A DNA stretch of 64,000 bases from Roseburia intestinalis L1-82 (GCF_900537995.1 NZ_LR027880.1:1000001-1064000); one strand, 5' to 3'. Counted from the first letter of the stretch, positions 40,886 through 50,119 are shown. Notes: generated by a model not told the origin, from the sequence alone. Made by a program: numbers and translations.

Positions 40886-42724
40886 ATGAAAGAGAAAAAC
40901 AAGCGGAAAATGCATGGAGGTGCGTCAGCAAAAAGTTATACAGGACTGGTGCTCACATGTGTTATGACGGCGATTGCTGTGATTTATGTCGGGTTTGCGA
41001 TTTATTTTGAAAGTCATTTTTGTTTTGGAACTTCTATTGATGGGATTGCAGTCGGTGGCAGCAATGTGGAAAAAGTCGAGGATGCGATCCGGACTGAGAT
41101 GAAAAATTACAATCTGACAGTTACTGCACGCGAGGATAAAAATGGAACCATTGCAGGTTCGGATATTGATATGGAGCCGGTATTTCAGGGGGAAATAGAG
41201 AAACTTTTAGAGGAGCAGAATGGTTTTGCGTGGCTGATCCTGATGTTCCAGAAGCAGGAGTTTGAACTGGCAAAGGTTGTATCTTATGATGAACAGAAAC
41301 TGGATGAGGCAGTCAGAAATTTACCATGTATGAAAGATCAGCGCACACCGGTGGATGCGACTTATTCTGATTATACAAGAGAAAACGGGTATGCGCTTGT
41401 ACCGGCTGATTATGGAACCCAGGTCGATAACGCAAAAGTCAGGAAAGCGGTAAGTGATGCGGTTTTAGTATTGGATGAAACCGTTGATCTGGAGCAGAGC
41501 GGCTGTTATTTAGAGCCTGCAATCGGAGATGATGATAAAGATCTGCTGGCTTTGATCGATGCATTAAACCAGTATGTCGGTGTTACGATTACATATGACT
41601 TTGGGGATGATAAGGAAATATTGGATGGAACAACGATCAGTACCTGGCTTTCTGAGGGAACCGACGAAAAAGTTTCCATTGATGAGGAAGAAGTCCTTGC
41701 CTTTGTAAAGACACTGGCAAAGAAATATAATACTGCCTATTCACCGAAAGAGTTAAAGACTTCCTACGGTACGACGGTTACGATCACCGGTGGTTTTTAT
41801 GGCTGGAGAATCGATAACGGAGGGGAAGTAGAACAGATTCTGGCAGACTTAAAAGCCGGAAAAGATGTGGAGAGAGAGCCGGTATATCTCACAACGGCAA
41901 ACAGTCATGGCGAGCATGATTACGGTGATTCTTATGTTGAGATCAATCTGACAAACCAGCATTTATTCCTTTACAAAGACGGAAAACTGGTGGTGGAGAG
42001 TGATTTTGTTTCAGGAAATCTTTCAAAAGGACATGACACCCCGACAGGTGCATTCGGACTGACTTATAAAACCATGAATGCAGTCTTAAGAGGTCCGGAT
42101 TATGAGACACCGGTTACCTACTGGATGCCGTTTAACGGCGATGTGGGTATGCATGATGCAACCTGGCGTAACAAGTTTGGTGGAAGTATTTATAAGACTG
42201 GTGGTTCCCATGGATGTATCAATCTGCCTGCATCAGCAGCAAAGAAGATCTATGAGACGATCGACAAGGGATATGCTGTTTTAGTATACCGTATGCCGGG
42301 TGACAATCCGACTGTTGTGCAGCAGCCGCAGGCGGATGTTCCATCTGTGATCAATGCGATCAGTATTATCGGGCCTGTAACATTAGAGAGCGAAACAGCA
42401 ATCGTGAATGCGAGAAATATGTACAACTCACTTTCAGATGCAGACAAGGCTCAGGTAACAAATTATGACACACTGACAGCGGCAGAGGCAGCACTTGCGG
42501 TATTGAAGGCACAGCAGCCGGCTGATGGAGGGCAGCAGCCAGATCAGAGCCAGCCACAGGATCAGAGCCAGCCACAGGATCAGAGCCAGCAGCCAGACCA
42601 GAGCCAGCCACAGGATCAGAGCCAGCAGCCAGACCAGAGCCAGCTACAGGATCAGAGCCAGCAGACGGACGGAAGCCAGCAGGATCAAAGCCAGCAGACG
42701 GACGGAAGTCAGCCACAGGGATGA
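40886..42724 (+). CDS. Membrane-anchored L,D-transpeptidase with Gln/Ser-rich tail
   Basis: A 612-residue protein. A basic N terminus and one membrane span (VLTCVMTAIAVIYVGFAIY region) precede two peptidoglycan-binding-type domains (PG_binding_4-like). The YkuD catalytic domain begins YVEINLTNQHLFLYKDG and has the active site SHGCINLP with its cysteine. It cross-links peptidoglycan by 3-3 bonds outside the membrane, an activity insensitive to most penicillins. The last ~70 residues are repeats of DQSQPQ and DQSQQP, likely a flexible wall-spanning tail. A strong promoter and a terminator bracket it as a single-gene unit. Confidence 0.92.
   Translation: MKEKNKRKMHGGASAKSYTGLVLTCVMTAIAVIYVGFAIYFESHFCFGTSIDGIAVGGSNVEKVEDAIRTEMKNYNLTVTAREDKNGTIAGSDIDMEPVFQGEIEKLLEEQNGFAWLILMFQKQEFELAKVVSYDEQKLDEAVRNLPCMKDQRTPVDATYSDYTRENGYALVPADYGTQVDNAKVRKAVSDAVLVLDETVDLEQSGCYLEPAIGDDDKDLLALIDALNQYVGVTITYDFGDDKEILDGTTISTWLSEGTDEKVSIDEEEVLAFVKTLAKKYNTAYSPKELKTSYGTTVTITGGFYGWRIDNGGEVEQILADLKAGKDVEREPVYLTTANSHGEHDYGDSYVEINLTNQHLFLYKDGKLVVESDFVSGNLSKGHDTPTGAFGLTYKTMNAVLRGPDYETPVTYWMPFNGDVGMHDATWRNKFGGSIYKTGGSHGCINLPASAAKKIYETIDKGYAVLVYRMPGDNPTVVQQPQADVPSVINAISIIGPVTLESETAIVNARNMYNSLSDADKAQVTNYDTLTAAEAALAVLKAQQPADGGQQPDQSQPQDQSQPQDQSQQPDQSQPQDQSQQPDQSQLQDQSQQTDGSQQDQSQQTDGSQPQG
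42541..42720 (+). repeat. Tandem DNA repeats coding for Gln-Ser-rich tail
   Basis: Imperfect 18- to 24-base units built on CAGGATCAGAGCCAGC recur about nine times at the 3' end of the L,D-transpeptidase gene, in frame. Such a tract may change copy number between strains. Confidence 0.85.
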
Positions 42725-42756
42725 TGAAAACAATTTAACAGATACAGGTCAAAGCA

Positions 42757-42796
42757 AAAAAAGCTCCTGCGCATTAACCAAGCGCAGGAGCTTTTT
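42757..42796. terminator. Bidirectional terminator
   Basis: GCTCCTGCGC and GCGCAGGAGC pair around a 9-nt loop, with A and T runs on the flanks, between two convergent genes. Confidence 0.92.
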
Positions 42797-42819
42797 GCTG
42801 CCAATGGATTGATAAACGA

Positions 42820-43269
42820 TCAATAACGTTTTATGGAAGGTTTAGGAGCTGCTGTAGTATTCGTTCCGAAAGAATGCTGCTTTGGATGTGAAACTTCTTT
42901 TGCTGCAGTATTGTGGGCAGATACAGAACCTTTGCGTGGTACGCTGCAGCCTAACAGAACGCTGACTGCTTCATGCATTTCCGGATGTGCACGATAGGCT
43001 TCAATGATCGTCCGCTCAGAAGGTGTCACATGAAAATTCTCATTGCTGTCATAGCCGAATGCTTCAAGGATATCTGTGATATTATATAGATCGCAGAGTG
43101 TTAAAAGGATATCTGCGCTTGGATTTGCCTGTCCGCTTTCCCATCCGTAAATCGTTTTGGGAGCGGCGGTAAAAGAACGATCCTCTAACAGGATAGAAAC
43201 ATCATTTACAGACAGGTGATTCCGTTTACGATATTCTTTTAAAACTTTTGCTATATTCTGATTCCGCAT
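42820..43269 (-). CDS. XRE-family helix-turn-helix regulator
   Basis: A 149-residue protein with an N-terminal HTH (NIAKVLKEYRKRNHLSVNDV through TIYGWESGQANPSADILLTL), a short linker and an acidic helix. The last ~40 residues are low-complexity with many Ser/Thr/Lys. It is a DNA-binding repressor of unknown target. Start 43269 has GGAG 6 bases upstream; a longer reading would add unlikely residues. It is divergent from the small gene at 43445. Confidence 0.82.
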   Translation of the reverse strand: MRNQNIAKVLKEYRKRNHLSVNDVSILLEDRSFTAAPKTIYGWESGQANPSADILLTLCDLYNITDILEAFGYDSNENFHVTPSERTIIEAYRAHPEMHEAVSVLLGCSVPRKGSVSAHNTAAKEVSHPKQHSFGTNTTAAPKPSIKRY

Positions 43270-43444
43270 ATTGATCTCCGTTCTGTTGCATTTAAAGCAG
43301 CCAAAATGCTTTTTAATCGTATCATATCCCACCTCATTTTATCAGTCAATGAGTTCTTAATTGCAGAGAAAAATATAATTGCAATTCCTAAAGTTAAAGA
43401 ATAGAATAAGAAAAAACAGATTTTTGTAGAAGAGGTGCGATAAC

Positions 43445-43645
43445 ATGGGAAAATCAAAAGTGACGGATTATATGATCCGGTATATTGAAGAAAACCGGAT
43501 GGATGCAAAATCGCTGGCGGCACATGCGGGCATCGATGCAGGAAAATTGCGGAAGGATTATAAGGAACCGCTGGATGCGGAGGAATTTCTTTCACTCTGC
43601 GCATATCTTGGTATCAGACCGGAACAGGTACAGCGGATGCTGTGA
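43445..43645 (+). CDS. Small HTH-like protein
   Basis: A 66-residue protein (MGKSKVTDYMIRYIEENRMD..., ending IRPEQVQRML) whose helices look like a minimal XRE-type helix-turn-helix. GAGGTG lies upstream of the ATG. It precedes spoVAD by 127 bases; a functional link is not shown. The neighbouring minus-strand gene is also an XRE protein, so the two may share a control region. Confidence 0.65.
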   Translation: MGKSKVTDYMIRYIEENRMDAKSLAAHAGIDAGKLRKDYKEPLDAEEFLSLCAYLGIRPEQVQRML

Positions 43646-43772
43646 ACCACTATTTGCCTCCGACATAATTACGTGCAATGCGTAAACAGCATCAGGGTAT
43701 AAATATCGGTAAGATGTACATACTGATCACATAGAGAACATGATATAAAAATGTTTGGAAATGGAGATTCGT

Positions 43773-44786
43773 ATGAGCATGCAGACGGGAAAACAGAGTA
43801 TTTGTTTTGAAACGCCGCCTTATATTGTAAGCAGCGCAAGTATTGTCGGAAAAAAAGAGGGGGAGGGACCTCTTGGAGCCTGTTTTGATCTGATCGGGGA
43901 GGATGATAAATTTGGGCAGGACACCTGGGAAGAGGCAGAGAGTACCCTGCAGAAAGAGGCTTTCGGAATGGCAGTCGGAAAAGCAGGACTGAAAAAAGAA
44001 GAGATCCGTTATCTTTTTTCCGGAGATCTTTTAGGACAGAATATTGCCACTTCGTTTGGACTCATGGATTACCAGGTGCCGCTCTTTGGCCTGTATGGTG
44101 CGTGCAGTACCTGCGGCGAGGCGCTTTCCCTTGGAGCAATGTGTGTTGCTGCAGGATATGCGGATTACGTTGTGGCGATGACATCGAGCCATTTTGCCAG
44201 CGCCGAAAAGCAGTTCCGGTTTCCACTTGAATATGCGAACCAGAGACCAATGTCAGCAACCTGGACGGTGACAGGAAGTGGTGCGTATGTGCTTGGAAAA
44301 AGAAAGAGCAATGCGTGTATTACCGGCATCACGACCGGAAAGATCATCGATTATGGCATTAAGGATTCCATGAATATGGGGGCGGCAATGGCACCTGCGG
44401 CAGCAGATACGATCTGCCAGAACTTAAAAGATTTCGGGCGCAGGCCAGAGGACTATGATCACATTATTACCGGGGATCTAGGCAGTGTTGGAAGGGAGAT
44501 CCTGATCGATCTTTTGAAAAAAGAAGGATACGATATCAGTGAGATGCATTTAGACTGCGGTATGCTGATCTATGAGAGCAAAGCGCAGGGAACCGGGGCA
44601 GGAGGTTCCGGATGCGGGTGTTCTGCCGTAACACTTGCCGGGCATTTTTTAAAACAGGTCGAGCAGGGAAAATTACAGCGTATCCTGTTTGTGCCGACCG
44701 GGGCACTTCTTTCCACGGTGTCTTTTAATGAAGGAAAAACGGTGCCAGGGATTGCACATGGAGTCGTGATCGAACATGCAGATTAA
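43773..44786 (+). CDS. spoVAD: Stage V sporulation protein AD
   Basis: A 337-residue thiolase-fold protein with GACSTCGEALSLGAMCVAAG, MTSSHFASAEKQFRFPLEY and a C-terminal SGCGCSAVTLAGHFL. SpoVAD forms part of the inner-membrane channel that loads dipicolinic acid into the spore. ATG 43773 has GGAG 7 bases upstream. spoVAE follows after 23 bases. The third usual partner, spoVAC, is not next to it in this window. Confidence 0.95.
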   Translation: MSMQTGKQSICFETPPYIVSSASIVGKKEGEGPLGACFDLIGEDDKFGQDTWEEAESTLQKEAFGMAVGKAGLKKEEIRYLFSGDLLGQNIATSFGLMDYQVPLFGLYGACSTCGEALSLGAMCVAAGYADYVVAMTSSHFASAEKQFRFPLEYANQRPMSATWTVTGSGAYVLGKRKSNACITGITTGKIIDYGIKDSMNMGAAMAPAAADTICQNLKDFGRRPEDYDHIITGDLGSVGREILIDLLKKEGYDISEMHLDCGMLIYESKAQGTGAGGSGCGCSAVTLAGHFLKQVEQGKLQRILFVPTGALLSTVSFNEGKTVPGIAHGVVIEHAD

Positions 44787-44809
44787 AAGAGAGAAAGAGG
44801 TGTAGAATT

Positions 44810-45166
44810 ATGGATTATATCAATGCATTCTGGGTTGGAGGGGCAATCTGTGCACTGGTGCAGATCTTAATGGAAAAAACAAAGATGCTTCCCGGAAGGA
44901 TCATGGTGATGTTAGTGTGTCTTGGCGCACTGCTTGGGGCACTTGGGATCTACCAGCCGTTTATTGAATTTGCGGGAGCCGGGGCAAGTGTGCCGCTGCT
45001 TGGATTTGGGAATACCCTGTTTAAGGGAGTGAAAGAAGCGGTGGACGAGTATGGATTTTTAGGAATTTTTTTAGGTGGACTAAAAGCAAGTGCCGCTGGT
45101 ATTTCAGCGGCACTGATCTTCGCATATCTGGCAAGTATTATTTTTCAGCCTAAGATGAAGAAATAG
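44810..45166 (+). CDS. spoVAE: Stage V sporulation protein AE
   Basis: A 118-residue membrane protein with about four hydrophobic segments and the conserved GFGNTLFKGVKEAV stretch. It is a partner of SpoVAD in dipicolinic acid transport during sporulation and germination. GAGGTG lies ahead of the ATG. It is convergent with the HIT gene, only 3 bases away. Confidence 0.92.
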   Translation: MDYINAFWVGGAICALVQILMEKTKMLPGRIMVMLVCLGALLGALGIYQPFIEFAGAGASVPLLGFGNTLFKGVKEAVDEYGFLGIFLGGLKASAAGISAALIFAYLASIIFQPKMKK

Positions 45167-45169
45167 ATA

Positions 45170-45586
45170 TTATAAATATTTTTTGATCTCTTCGATCAAT
45201 GCGGTATATTCCTCATCGGAAAGAAATTTTTCGCCCGGATTCATGGCAAAAGTGCCGCCCCACTCGTAACCGTCTGTATATTTTGGAACGAGATGGAAGT
45301 GGAGATGATGGCCGGTATCACCGTAAGCACCGTAGTTGACTTTCTGCGGATGAAATGCCTTGTGAAGTGCTTCTGCCACATGATTAATATCTTCAATGTA
45401 AGCGGCGCGTTCCTCAGCGGTCAGTTCAGTGATCTCACTGACATGTTTTTTGTGAGCGACGATCACACGGCCTTTGTGGCTCTGCTCCTTGAAAAGATAA
45501 ACTTTTGAACTTGGCAGTTCACAGATTTTAATACCAAACTGGGCGACTAATTCGCCCTCTATACAATATGCACAATTCTGATCCAT
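45170..45586 (-). CDS. HIT-family nucleotide hydrolase/transferase
   Basis: A 138-residue HIT protein with two cysteines near the N terminus (CAYC), the VIVAHKKHVSEI strand and the histidine triad HHLHFHLVP. These enzymes cleave nucleotide phosphoramidates or dinucleotides; the exact substrate is unknown. An AGGAGG-type site (GGGAGGTTTC, minus strand) precedes the ATG. Confidence 0.92.
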   Translation of the reverse strand: MDQNCAYCIEGELVAQFGIKICELPSSKVYLFKEQSHKGRVIVAHKKHVSEITELTAEERAAYIEDINHVAEALHKAFHPQKVNYGAYGDTGHHLHFHLVPKYTDGYEWGGTFAMNPGEKFLSDEEYTALIEEIKKYL

Positions 45587-45624
45587 AAGAAACCTCCCGT
45601 GTCTGTTTTTTATTATTTAATATT

Positions 45625-45664
45625 GAAAAAAAGGTCTGCACAAATCATCGACCGGTGCAGACCT
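45625..45664 (-). terminator. Terminator after the KDPG aldolase gene
   Basis: AGGTCTGCAC and GTGCAGACCT pair. On the minus strand a T run follows, so eda is separated from the downstream HIT gene. A T run on the other side makes it partly bidirectional. Confidence 0.9.
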
Positions 45665-45676
45665 GATTTTTTTAAA

Positions 45677-46639
45677 TTATTTCTGGTTGAAGTGAACAGC
45701 GAAACCTGCGATCTCGTCTTTTAAGTAAGCAACAGTAAGCTCACCTTTGTCATTGTATTTGAAAGAAGATTCGTCAAATACAAAACCACGTTTTTCAAGA
45801 TGATAAATCGCGCGGTCTAAGTAGTTGGTCTGAATGCAGATATGACCATTGGTTCCGCGTCCCGGATTCTTCATCATTTCAATTAAAGAACCTACGAACA
45901 TGGAGCTGTTTCCAACTTTTACATTCTCGCCAAGTAAGGTGGCGAATTTTGCAGACTCTGCAGCAGCTACTTCCTCAGAAGCGTTGTTAACACCTACATG
46001 TAACAGTTTGAATCCTAACATGGTAGAAACAGCCTCTTTTGTTAAAGCTGTAATGCCATCCCAGTCTTTTGCAGCGATCATGTCTTTGTTTACCATCCAG
46101 GAACCACCGCATGCGATGATCTTTTTGAAATCAAGGTAGCTTGTTAAGTTCTTTGCGTTGATACCGCCGGTCGGCATGAATTTCATCTTTGTGTAAGGAG
46201 CTGCCATGGATTTGATCATGGAAAGTCCGCCTGCAGCTTCTGCCGGGAAGAATTTCACAACGTCAAGACCAAGCTCGATTGCAACTTCTACGTCGCTTGG
46301 GTTAGAGCATCCAGGAGTTACCGGGATTCCTTTTTCAACACAGTATTTTACAACTTTTGGATTTAAACCAGGGCTTACGATGAATTTTGCACCTGCGTTT
46401 ACAGCGCGGTCAACCTGCTCTGTGGTAAGAACAGTACCTGCACCTACTAACATCTCCGGGAACTGCTCGGACATGATGCGGATAGATTCCTCAGCAGCTG
46501 CTGTACGGAAAGTAACTTCTGCACATGGGAGACCACCGTCGCATAATGCTTTTGCTAAAGGTGCAGCATCCTCTACATTGTCAAGTGCGATAACCGGGAT
46601 AATACCGATTTTGGAAAACTCTTCTAATACTTTGTTCAT
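45677..46639 (-). CDS. eda: KDPG/KHG aldolase fused to a VOC (glyoxalase-like) domain
   Basis: A 320-residue protein. Residues 1-205 form a class I aldolase with EVTFRTAAAEESI (catalytic Glu), VGAGTVLTTEQVDRA, the Schiff-base lysine in VVKFFPAEAAGG and FMPTGGIN. Residues ~210-320 look like a VOC fold (LLHVGVNNASEEVAAA through GTNGHICIQTNYLDRAIYHLEKRG). The aldolase splits 2-keto-3-deoxy-6-phosphogluconate to pyruvate and glyceraldehyde-3-phosphate in uronate/pectin breakdown. The role of the added domain is unknown. It stands divergent from an IclR regulator with two operators between them, so it is probably induced by uronates. Confidence 0.92.
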   Translation of the reverse strand: MNKVLEEFSKIGIIPVIALDNVEDAAPLAKALCDGGLPCAEVTFRTAAAEESIRIMSEQFPEMLVGAGTVLTTEQVDRAVNAGAKFIVSPGLNPKVVKYCVEKGIPVTPGCSNPSDVEVAIELGLDVVKFFPAEAAGGLSMIKSMAAPYTKMKFMPTGGINAKNLTSYLDFKKIIACGGSWMVNKDMIAAKDWDGITALTKEAVSTMLGFKLLHVGVNNASEEVAAAESAKFATLLGENVKVGNSSMFVGSLIEMMKNPGRGTNGHICIQTNYLDRAIYHLEKRGFVFDESSFKYNDKGELTVAYLKDEIAGFAVHFNQK

Positions 46640-46683
46640 AATTCTTCTCCTTTATTTTGAATAATTTTAAGGTTCTTAAATTG

Positions 46684-46710
46684 GTTTCATAATATGAAAC
46701 ATTGTTTCAT
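46684..46710. promoter_or_regulatory. IclR-type operator near the eda start
   Basis: A perfect palindrome GTTTCAT-AAT-ATGAAAC (46684-46700) is followed by an extra half-site GTTTCAT (46704-46710), about 45 bases upstream of the eda start codon. Confidence 0.75.
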
Positions 46711-46836
46711 ACAACGGTACAATAGTATTATAACATTACAAAATGCCTTGTCAATAATTTAAGGAAAGAAAATGTTGTATTTTGCAAAAAACAAAAATTT
46801 GACTTTTATTGGAATGTCATGTTATGATGTCATATG

Positions 46837-46873
46837 GTTTCATATAATGAAACAATAATGTGAATTATGAAAC
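46837..46873. promoter_or_regulatory. Second operator, near the IclR regulator gene
   Basis: The same palindrome GTTTCAT-ATA-ATGAAAC at 46837-46853 plus a half-site ATGAAAC at 46867-46873. The repeated design suggests cooperative binding and autoregulation. Confidence 0.75.
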
Positions 46874-46929
46874 CTAAAAGACAGGTATTGGAAAAATAAC
46901 TGATACCTTACATAGAATATGAGGTAATT

Positions 46930-47712
46930 ATGGCAGAACAGAAAGAAACAAAAAATCCGGTGCAGTCGGCAGAGCGCATTTTTCAGGTAATGGAAATGCT
47001 GGCCGATCACGGTGAGATGGGACTGATGGAGATCAGCACAGCGTTAGGACTTCACAAAAGCACGGTACATCGCCTTCTGATGTCTTTAGTCTATATGGGA
47101 TATGCAAAACAGGACGAGGTATCCCAGAAGTATATGCTTTCTTATAAAATAGTCAGCATGGCAGGAAAAATGCTTGACCGCATGGATATTTTACAGGTTG
47201 CAAAACCTTATATGGAGCGTTTGTCTGATATCAGCGGGGAAACAGTGCATTTAGTTCAGCGGGAAGGAAACAATATTTTATATATTTATAAAATAGAAGC
47301 AAAAATCGGTACGATCCGCATGGTGTCCCATGTGGGGATGGTCCATCCGATGTATTGTTCCGGTGTGGGCAAGGCAATCATGGCAGAACTTCCGGAGTCG
47401 GAAGTGAAACAGATCTGGAATGAGAGCATCATCGAAAAAAAGACGGAGCATACGATCACGGATTATGATGATATGCTTAGTGTATTAAAAGAAGCAAAAA
47501 AGAACGGTTATGCACTTGATGATGAGGAAAATGAAGAAGGTGTACGGTGTATTGCTGCAAGCCTCAGGGATTATCATAATGAAGTAAAATATGCATTCAG
47601 TATTTCCGGACCGACCAGCCGGATGACGCGAGAACGGGTGGAGGAGTTATCTGTGGATGTCAGAAAAGTACAGGAAGAATTATCCATGGAATTAGGCTGG
47701 TATAGAAAATAG
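46930..47712 (+). CDS. IclR-family transcriptional regulator (KdgR-like)
   Basis: A 260-residue protein with an N-terminal winged helix (AERIFQVMEMLADHGEMG, ISTALGLHKSTVHRLLMSL) and a C-terminal ligand-binding GAF-like domain ending in SISGPTSRMT. By family and position, divergent from the KDPG aldolase, it likely senses a ketodeoxy-gluconate-type sugar acid and represses eda and itself through the paired palindromes upstream (inference). Confidence 0.9.
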   Translation: MAEQKETKNPVQSAERIFQVMEMLADHGEMGLMEISTALGLHKSTVHRLLMSLVYMGYAKQDEVSQKYMLSYKIVSMAGKMLDRMDILQVAKPYMERLSDISGETVHLVQREGNNILYIYKIEAKIGTIRMVSHVGMVHPMYCSGVGKAIMAELPESEVKQIWNESIIEKKTEHTITDYDDMLSVLKEAKKNGYALDDEENEEGVRCIAASLRDYHNEVKYAFSISGPTSRMTRERVEELSVDVRKVQEELSMELGWYRK

Positions 47713-47801
47713 CAGAGATGGTCATACTATCCTTGAAAAGGTGATGGTTCAGAGAGTTTTTGAACCGTTACAAATAATTTCTTGTAAAGTAAAGGAGAAG
47801 A

Positions 47802-48233
47802 ATGACCATGAAAAAGTTTAAAATGCTTGCGGCATGCCTGGTGCTTACATTGTCTCTTAGCGCACTGACCGCATGCGGCACAAACAGAAACAACACAAAT
47901 ACCAATAACAGTGGTAACAATCCGGCAGCCGGTACAGAAAACCGTGTCAATGAAAACACAAATAACGGTATCAATAATACCGAAAATGGTATGAATGATA
48001 CCAATGTGAATGGAACAAATGGTACCGTGAATGACACGGATACGAACGGCACAAATACAAATAACACAAACGCGAATGGTGCAGACACAGACGGTGGTGC
48101 TGTTGTGGATGATGTGGTGGATGGCGTCGGCGATGCTGGCAAAGACATTATTGACGGTGTGGAAAACGGCGTGGATGACGCGACAGGAAACAATAATAAT
48201 AACGGTAACACAACGGATAACAGTGCAAAATAA
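47802..48233 (+). CDS. Asn/Thr/Gly-rich lipoprotein of unknown function
   Basis: A 143-residue protein with a signal peptide and lipobox (LSALTACGTN, Cys near residue 26) for attachment to the membrane. The rest is low-complexity, rich in Asn, Thr, Gly and Asp (NGTNG and NNTN-type repeats), with a central VVDDVVDGVGDAGKD segment. ATG 47802 and ATG 47808 are both possible behind AAAGGAG. No enzyme motif. It may be a surface spacer or spore/stress lipoprotein. Confidence 0.8.
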   Translation: MTMKKFKMLAACLVLTLSLSALTACGTNRNNTNTNNSGNNPAAGTENRVNENTNNGINNTENGMNDTNVNGTNGTVNDTDTNGTNTNNTNANGADTDGGAVVDDVVDGVGDAGKDIIDGVENGVDDATGNNNNNGNTTDNSAK

Positions 48234-48246
48234 CGGATGAGAAATT

Positions 48247-48288
48247 TCCGGGTATGGCCTTTTGGTGAAAGGGCTGCCCGGATTTTTT
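48247..48288 (+). terminator. Terminator after the lipoprotein gene
   Basis: An outer stem TCCGGG/CCCGGA encloses an inner GCCTTT/AAAGGGC pairing, followed by six T. Confidence 0.8.
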
Positions 48289-48416
48289 GTGTCAAAAATC
48301 CTTAAATAAAAATGAAATCTTTCTGATTTTCTTGTGATTGCAGATGTTTTGCGGTACAATGTCTTAAATAAGTCTGCTTTGGGCAGAGATATGGAAAAAT
48401 TCAGGAGCGTATTCAG

Positions 48417-49961
48417 ATGAATAATAATGATTATAGAGAAATAACTGAGGATGATGTAACAACCGTATCCACAGATCAGAAAGAGGAAATGAACGGACAG
48501 GAAAGCGTCAATGATACCCCTGACGTGTCAGAAAATGAAAAGGAAACCGTGCAGGCGGAAGTGACAAATTCAGACGCATCGGATGAAAAAGAGCCGGAGT
48601 ATGAGGATATCTGCTACATCTGCCGCAGACCGGAGCATATTGCAGGAAAGATGATAAAGATCCCGAACAACATCTGTATCTGTCAGGACTGTATGCAGAA
48701 AACGTTTGACAGTATGAACCAGACCGGATTTTCCATGGATGATATGCTGAACATGAATATGGGAAAAATGCCAAATATCAGCATGATCAATCTTTCAGAT
48801 CTGCAGGGGATGCAGGGATTTATTCCGAATAACCAGAAAATCAAAAAGAAAAAGCCGAAAGAAAAGAAAGAGCCGGTACTTGATATCAAAAAGATCCCGG
48901 CACCACATAAAATCAAGGCATCGTTGGATGAGTACGTAGTTGGACAGGAGCATGCAAAGAAAGTCATGTCCGTCGCTGTTTATAATCACTATAAGAGGAT
49001 CGCATCCGATGAGAAGGACGGCATCGAGATTGAAAAGTCCAATATGTTAATGATTGGACCGACCGGTTCCGGTAAGACTTATTTGGTAAAGACACTTGCA
49101 AAGCTTTTAGATGTGCCGCTTGCCATCACAGATGCGACGTCCCTGACAGAGGCAGGGTATATCGGTGATGACATCGAGAGTGTTGTCAGCAAACTGCTTG
49201 CAGCAGCGGACAATGATGTTGAGCGCGCGGAACACGGTATTATCTTTATTGATGAGATCGACAAAATCGCAAAGAAACGCAACACCAATCAGCGTGATGT
49301 CAGCGGAGAGTCCGTGCAGCAGGGAATGTTAAAACTGTTAGAGGGTGCGGAGGTAGAAGTGCCTGTCGGAGCCAGCAGCAAGAATGCCATGGTACCCATG
49401 ACAATGGTCAACACCAAAAATATTCTGTTTATCTGTGGAGGCGCGTTCCCGGAGTTAGAGGATATCATTAAGGAACGCCTCAATAAATCCGCATCGATCG
49501 GTTTTAAATCCGAGCTTAAGGATAAATACGACCAGGATGAAAATATTCTGCAGAAGGTGACCATAGAGGATGTGCGCAAATTTGGCATGATACCGGAGTT
49601 CTTAGGACGTCTGCCGATCATGTTTACCTTAGAAGCGCTCACAGAAGATATGTTAGTGCGCATCTTAAAGGAACCGAAAAATGCGATCTTAAAACAGTAC
49701 CAGAAACTGCTTGCCATGGATGAAGTCAGACTCGAATTTGAGGATGACGCACTGATGGCGATCGCAAAGCAGGCAAAGGAAAAGAAAGTCGGTGCGCGTG
49801 CACTCCGTGCGATCATCGAGGATTTTATGCTCGATATCATGTATGAGATTCCGAAAGATGACAATATCGGCATGGTGACCATCACAAAAGAGTATGTGGA
49901 GAAAAAGGGCGGACCGCTCATTACCATGCGTGGCTGTGCACAGATTGCTGCTGTTGAATGA
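48417..49961 (+). CDS. clpX: ClpX-type AAA+ ATPase with acidic N-terminal extension
   Basis: A 514-residue protein. An acidic, disordered start of about 60 residues precedes a ClpX zinc-binding domain (CYICRRPEH ... CICQDCMQK), Walker A GPTGSGKTYLVK, Walker B IIFIDEIDKI, and the conserved GRLPIMFTLEAL and GARALRAIIEDFM segments. ClpX unfolds substrates for ClpP. No clpP lies beside it and the long acidic head is unusual, so it may be a second ClpX paralogue rather than the housekeeping copy. Confidence 0.9.
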   Translation: MNNNDYREITEDDVTTVSTDQKEEMNGQESVNDTPDVSENEKETVQAEVTNSDASDEKEPEYEDICYICRRPEHIAGKMIKIPNNICICQDCMQKTFDSMNQTGFSMDDMLNMNMGKMPNISMINLSDLQGMQGFIPNNQKIKKKKPKEKKEPVLDIKKIPAPHKIKASLDEYVVGQEHAKKVMSVAVYNHYKRIASDEKDGIEIEKSNMLMIGPTGSGKTYLVKTLAKLLDVPLAITDATSLTEAGYIGDDIESVVSKLLAAADNDVERAEHGIIFIDEIDKIAKKRNTNQRDVSGESVQQGMLKLLEGAEVEVPVGASSKNAMVPMTMVNTKNILFICGGAFPELEDIIKERLNKSASIGFKSELKDKYDQDENILQKVTIEDVRKFGMIPEFLGRLPIMFTLEALTEDMLVRILKEPKNAILKQYQKLLAMDEVRLEFEDDALMAIAKQAKEKKVGARALRAIIEDFMLDIMYEIPKDDNIGMVTITKEYVEKKGGPLITMRGCAQIAAVE

Positions 49962-49988
49962 GACGATGAAAGAATGATTCTGAAATGG

Positions 49989-50035
49989 GGAAAAATCTTT
50001 TTTACAGACTGAGAAAAAGATTTTTCCTCATTTTG
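49989..50035 (+). terminator. Terminator after clpX
   Basis: GGAAAAATCTTTTT and AAAAAGATTTTTCC form a 14-bp stem with an 11-nt loop, followed by TCATTTT. Confidence 0.85.
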
Positions 50036-50119
50036 AATTTGAAGAATATGGTAAAAAAGTGTTCACACTATGATTAAGTATGGTACAATAGTACTAATCG
50101 AAAAAATGGAGGAGTGAAA

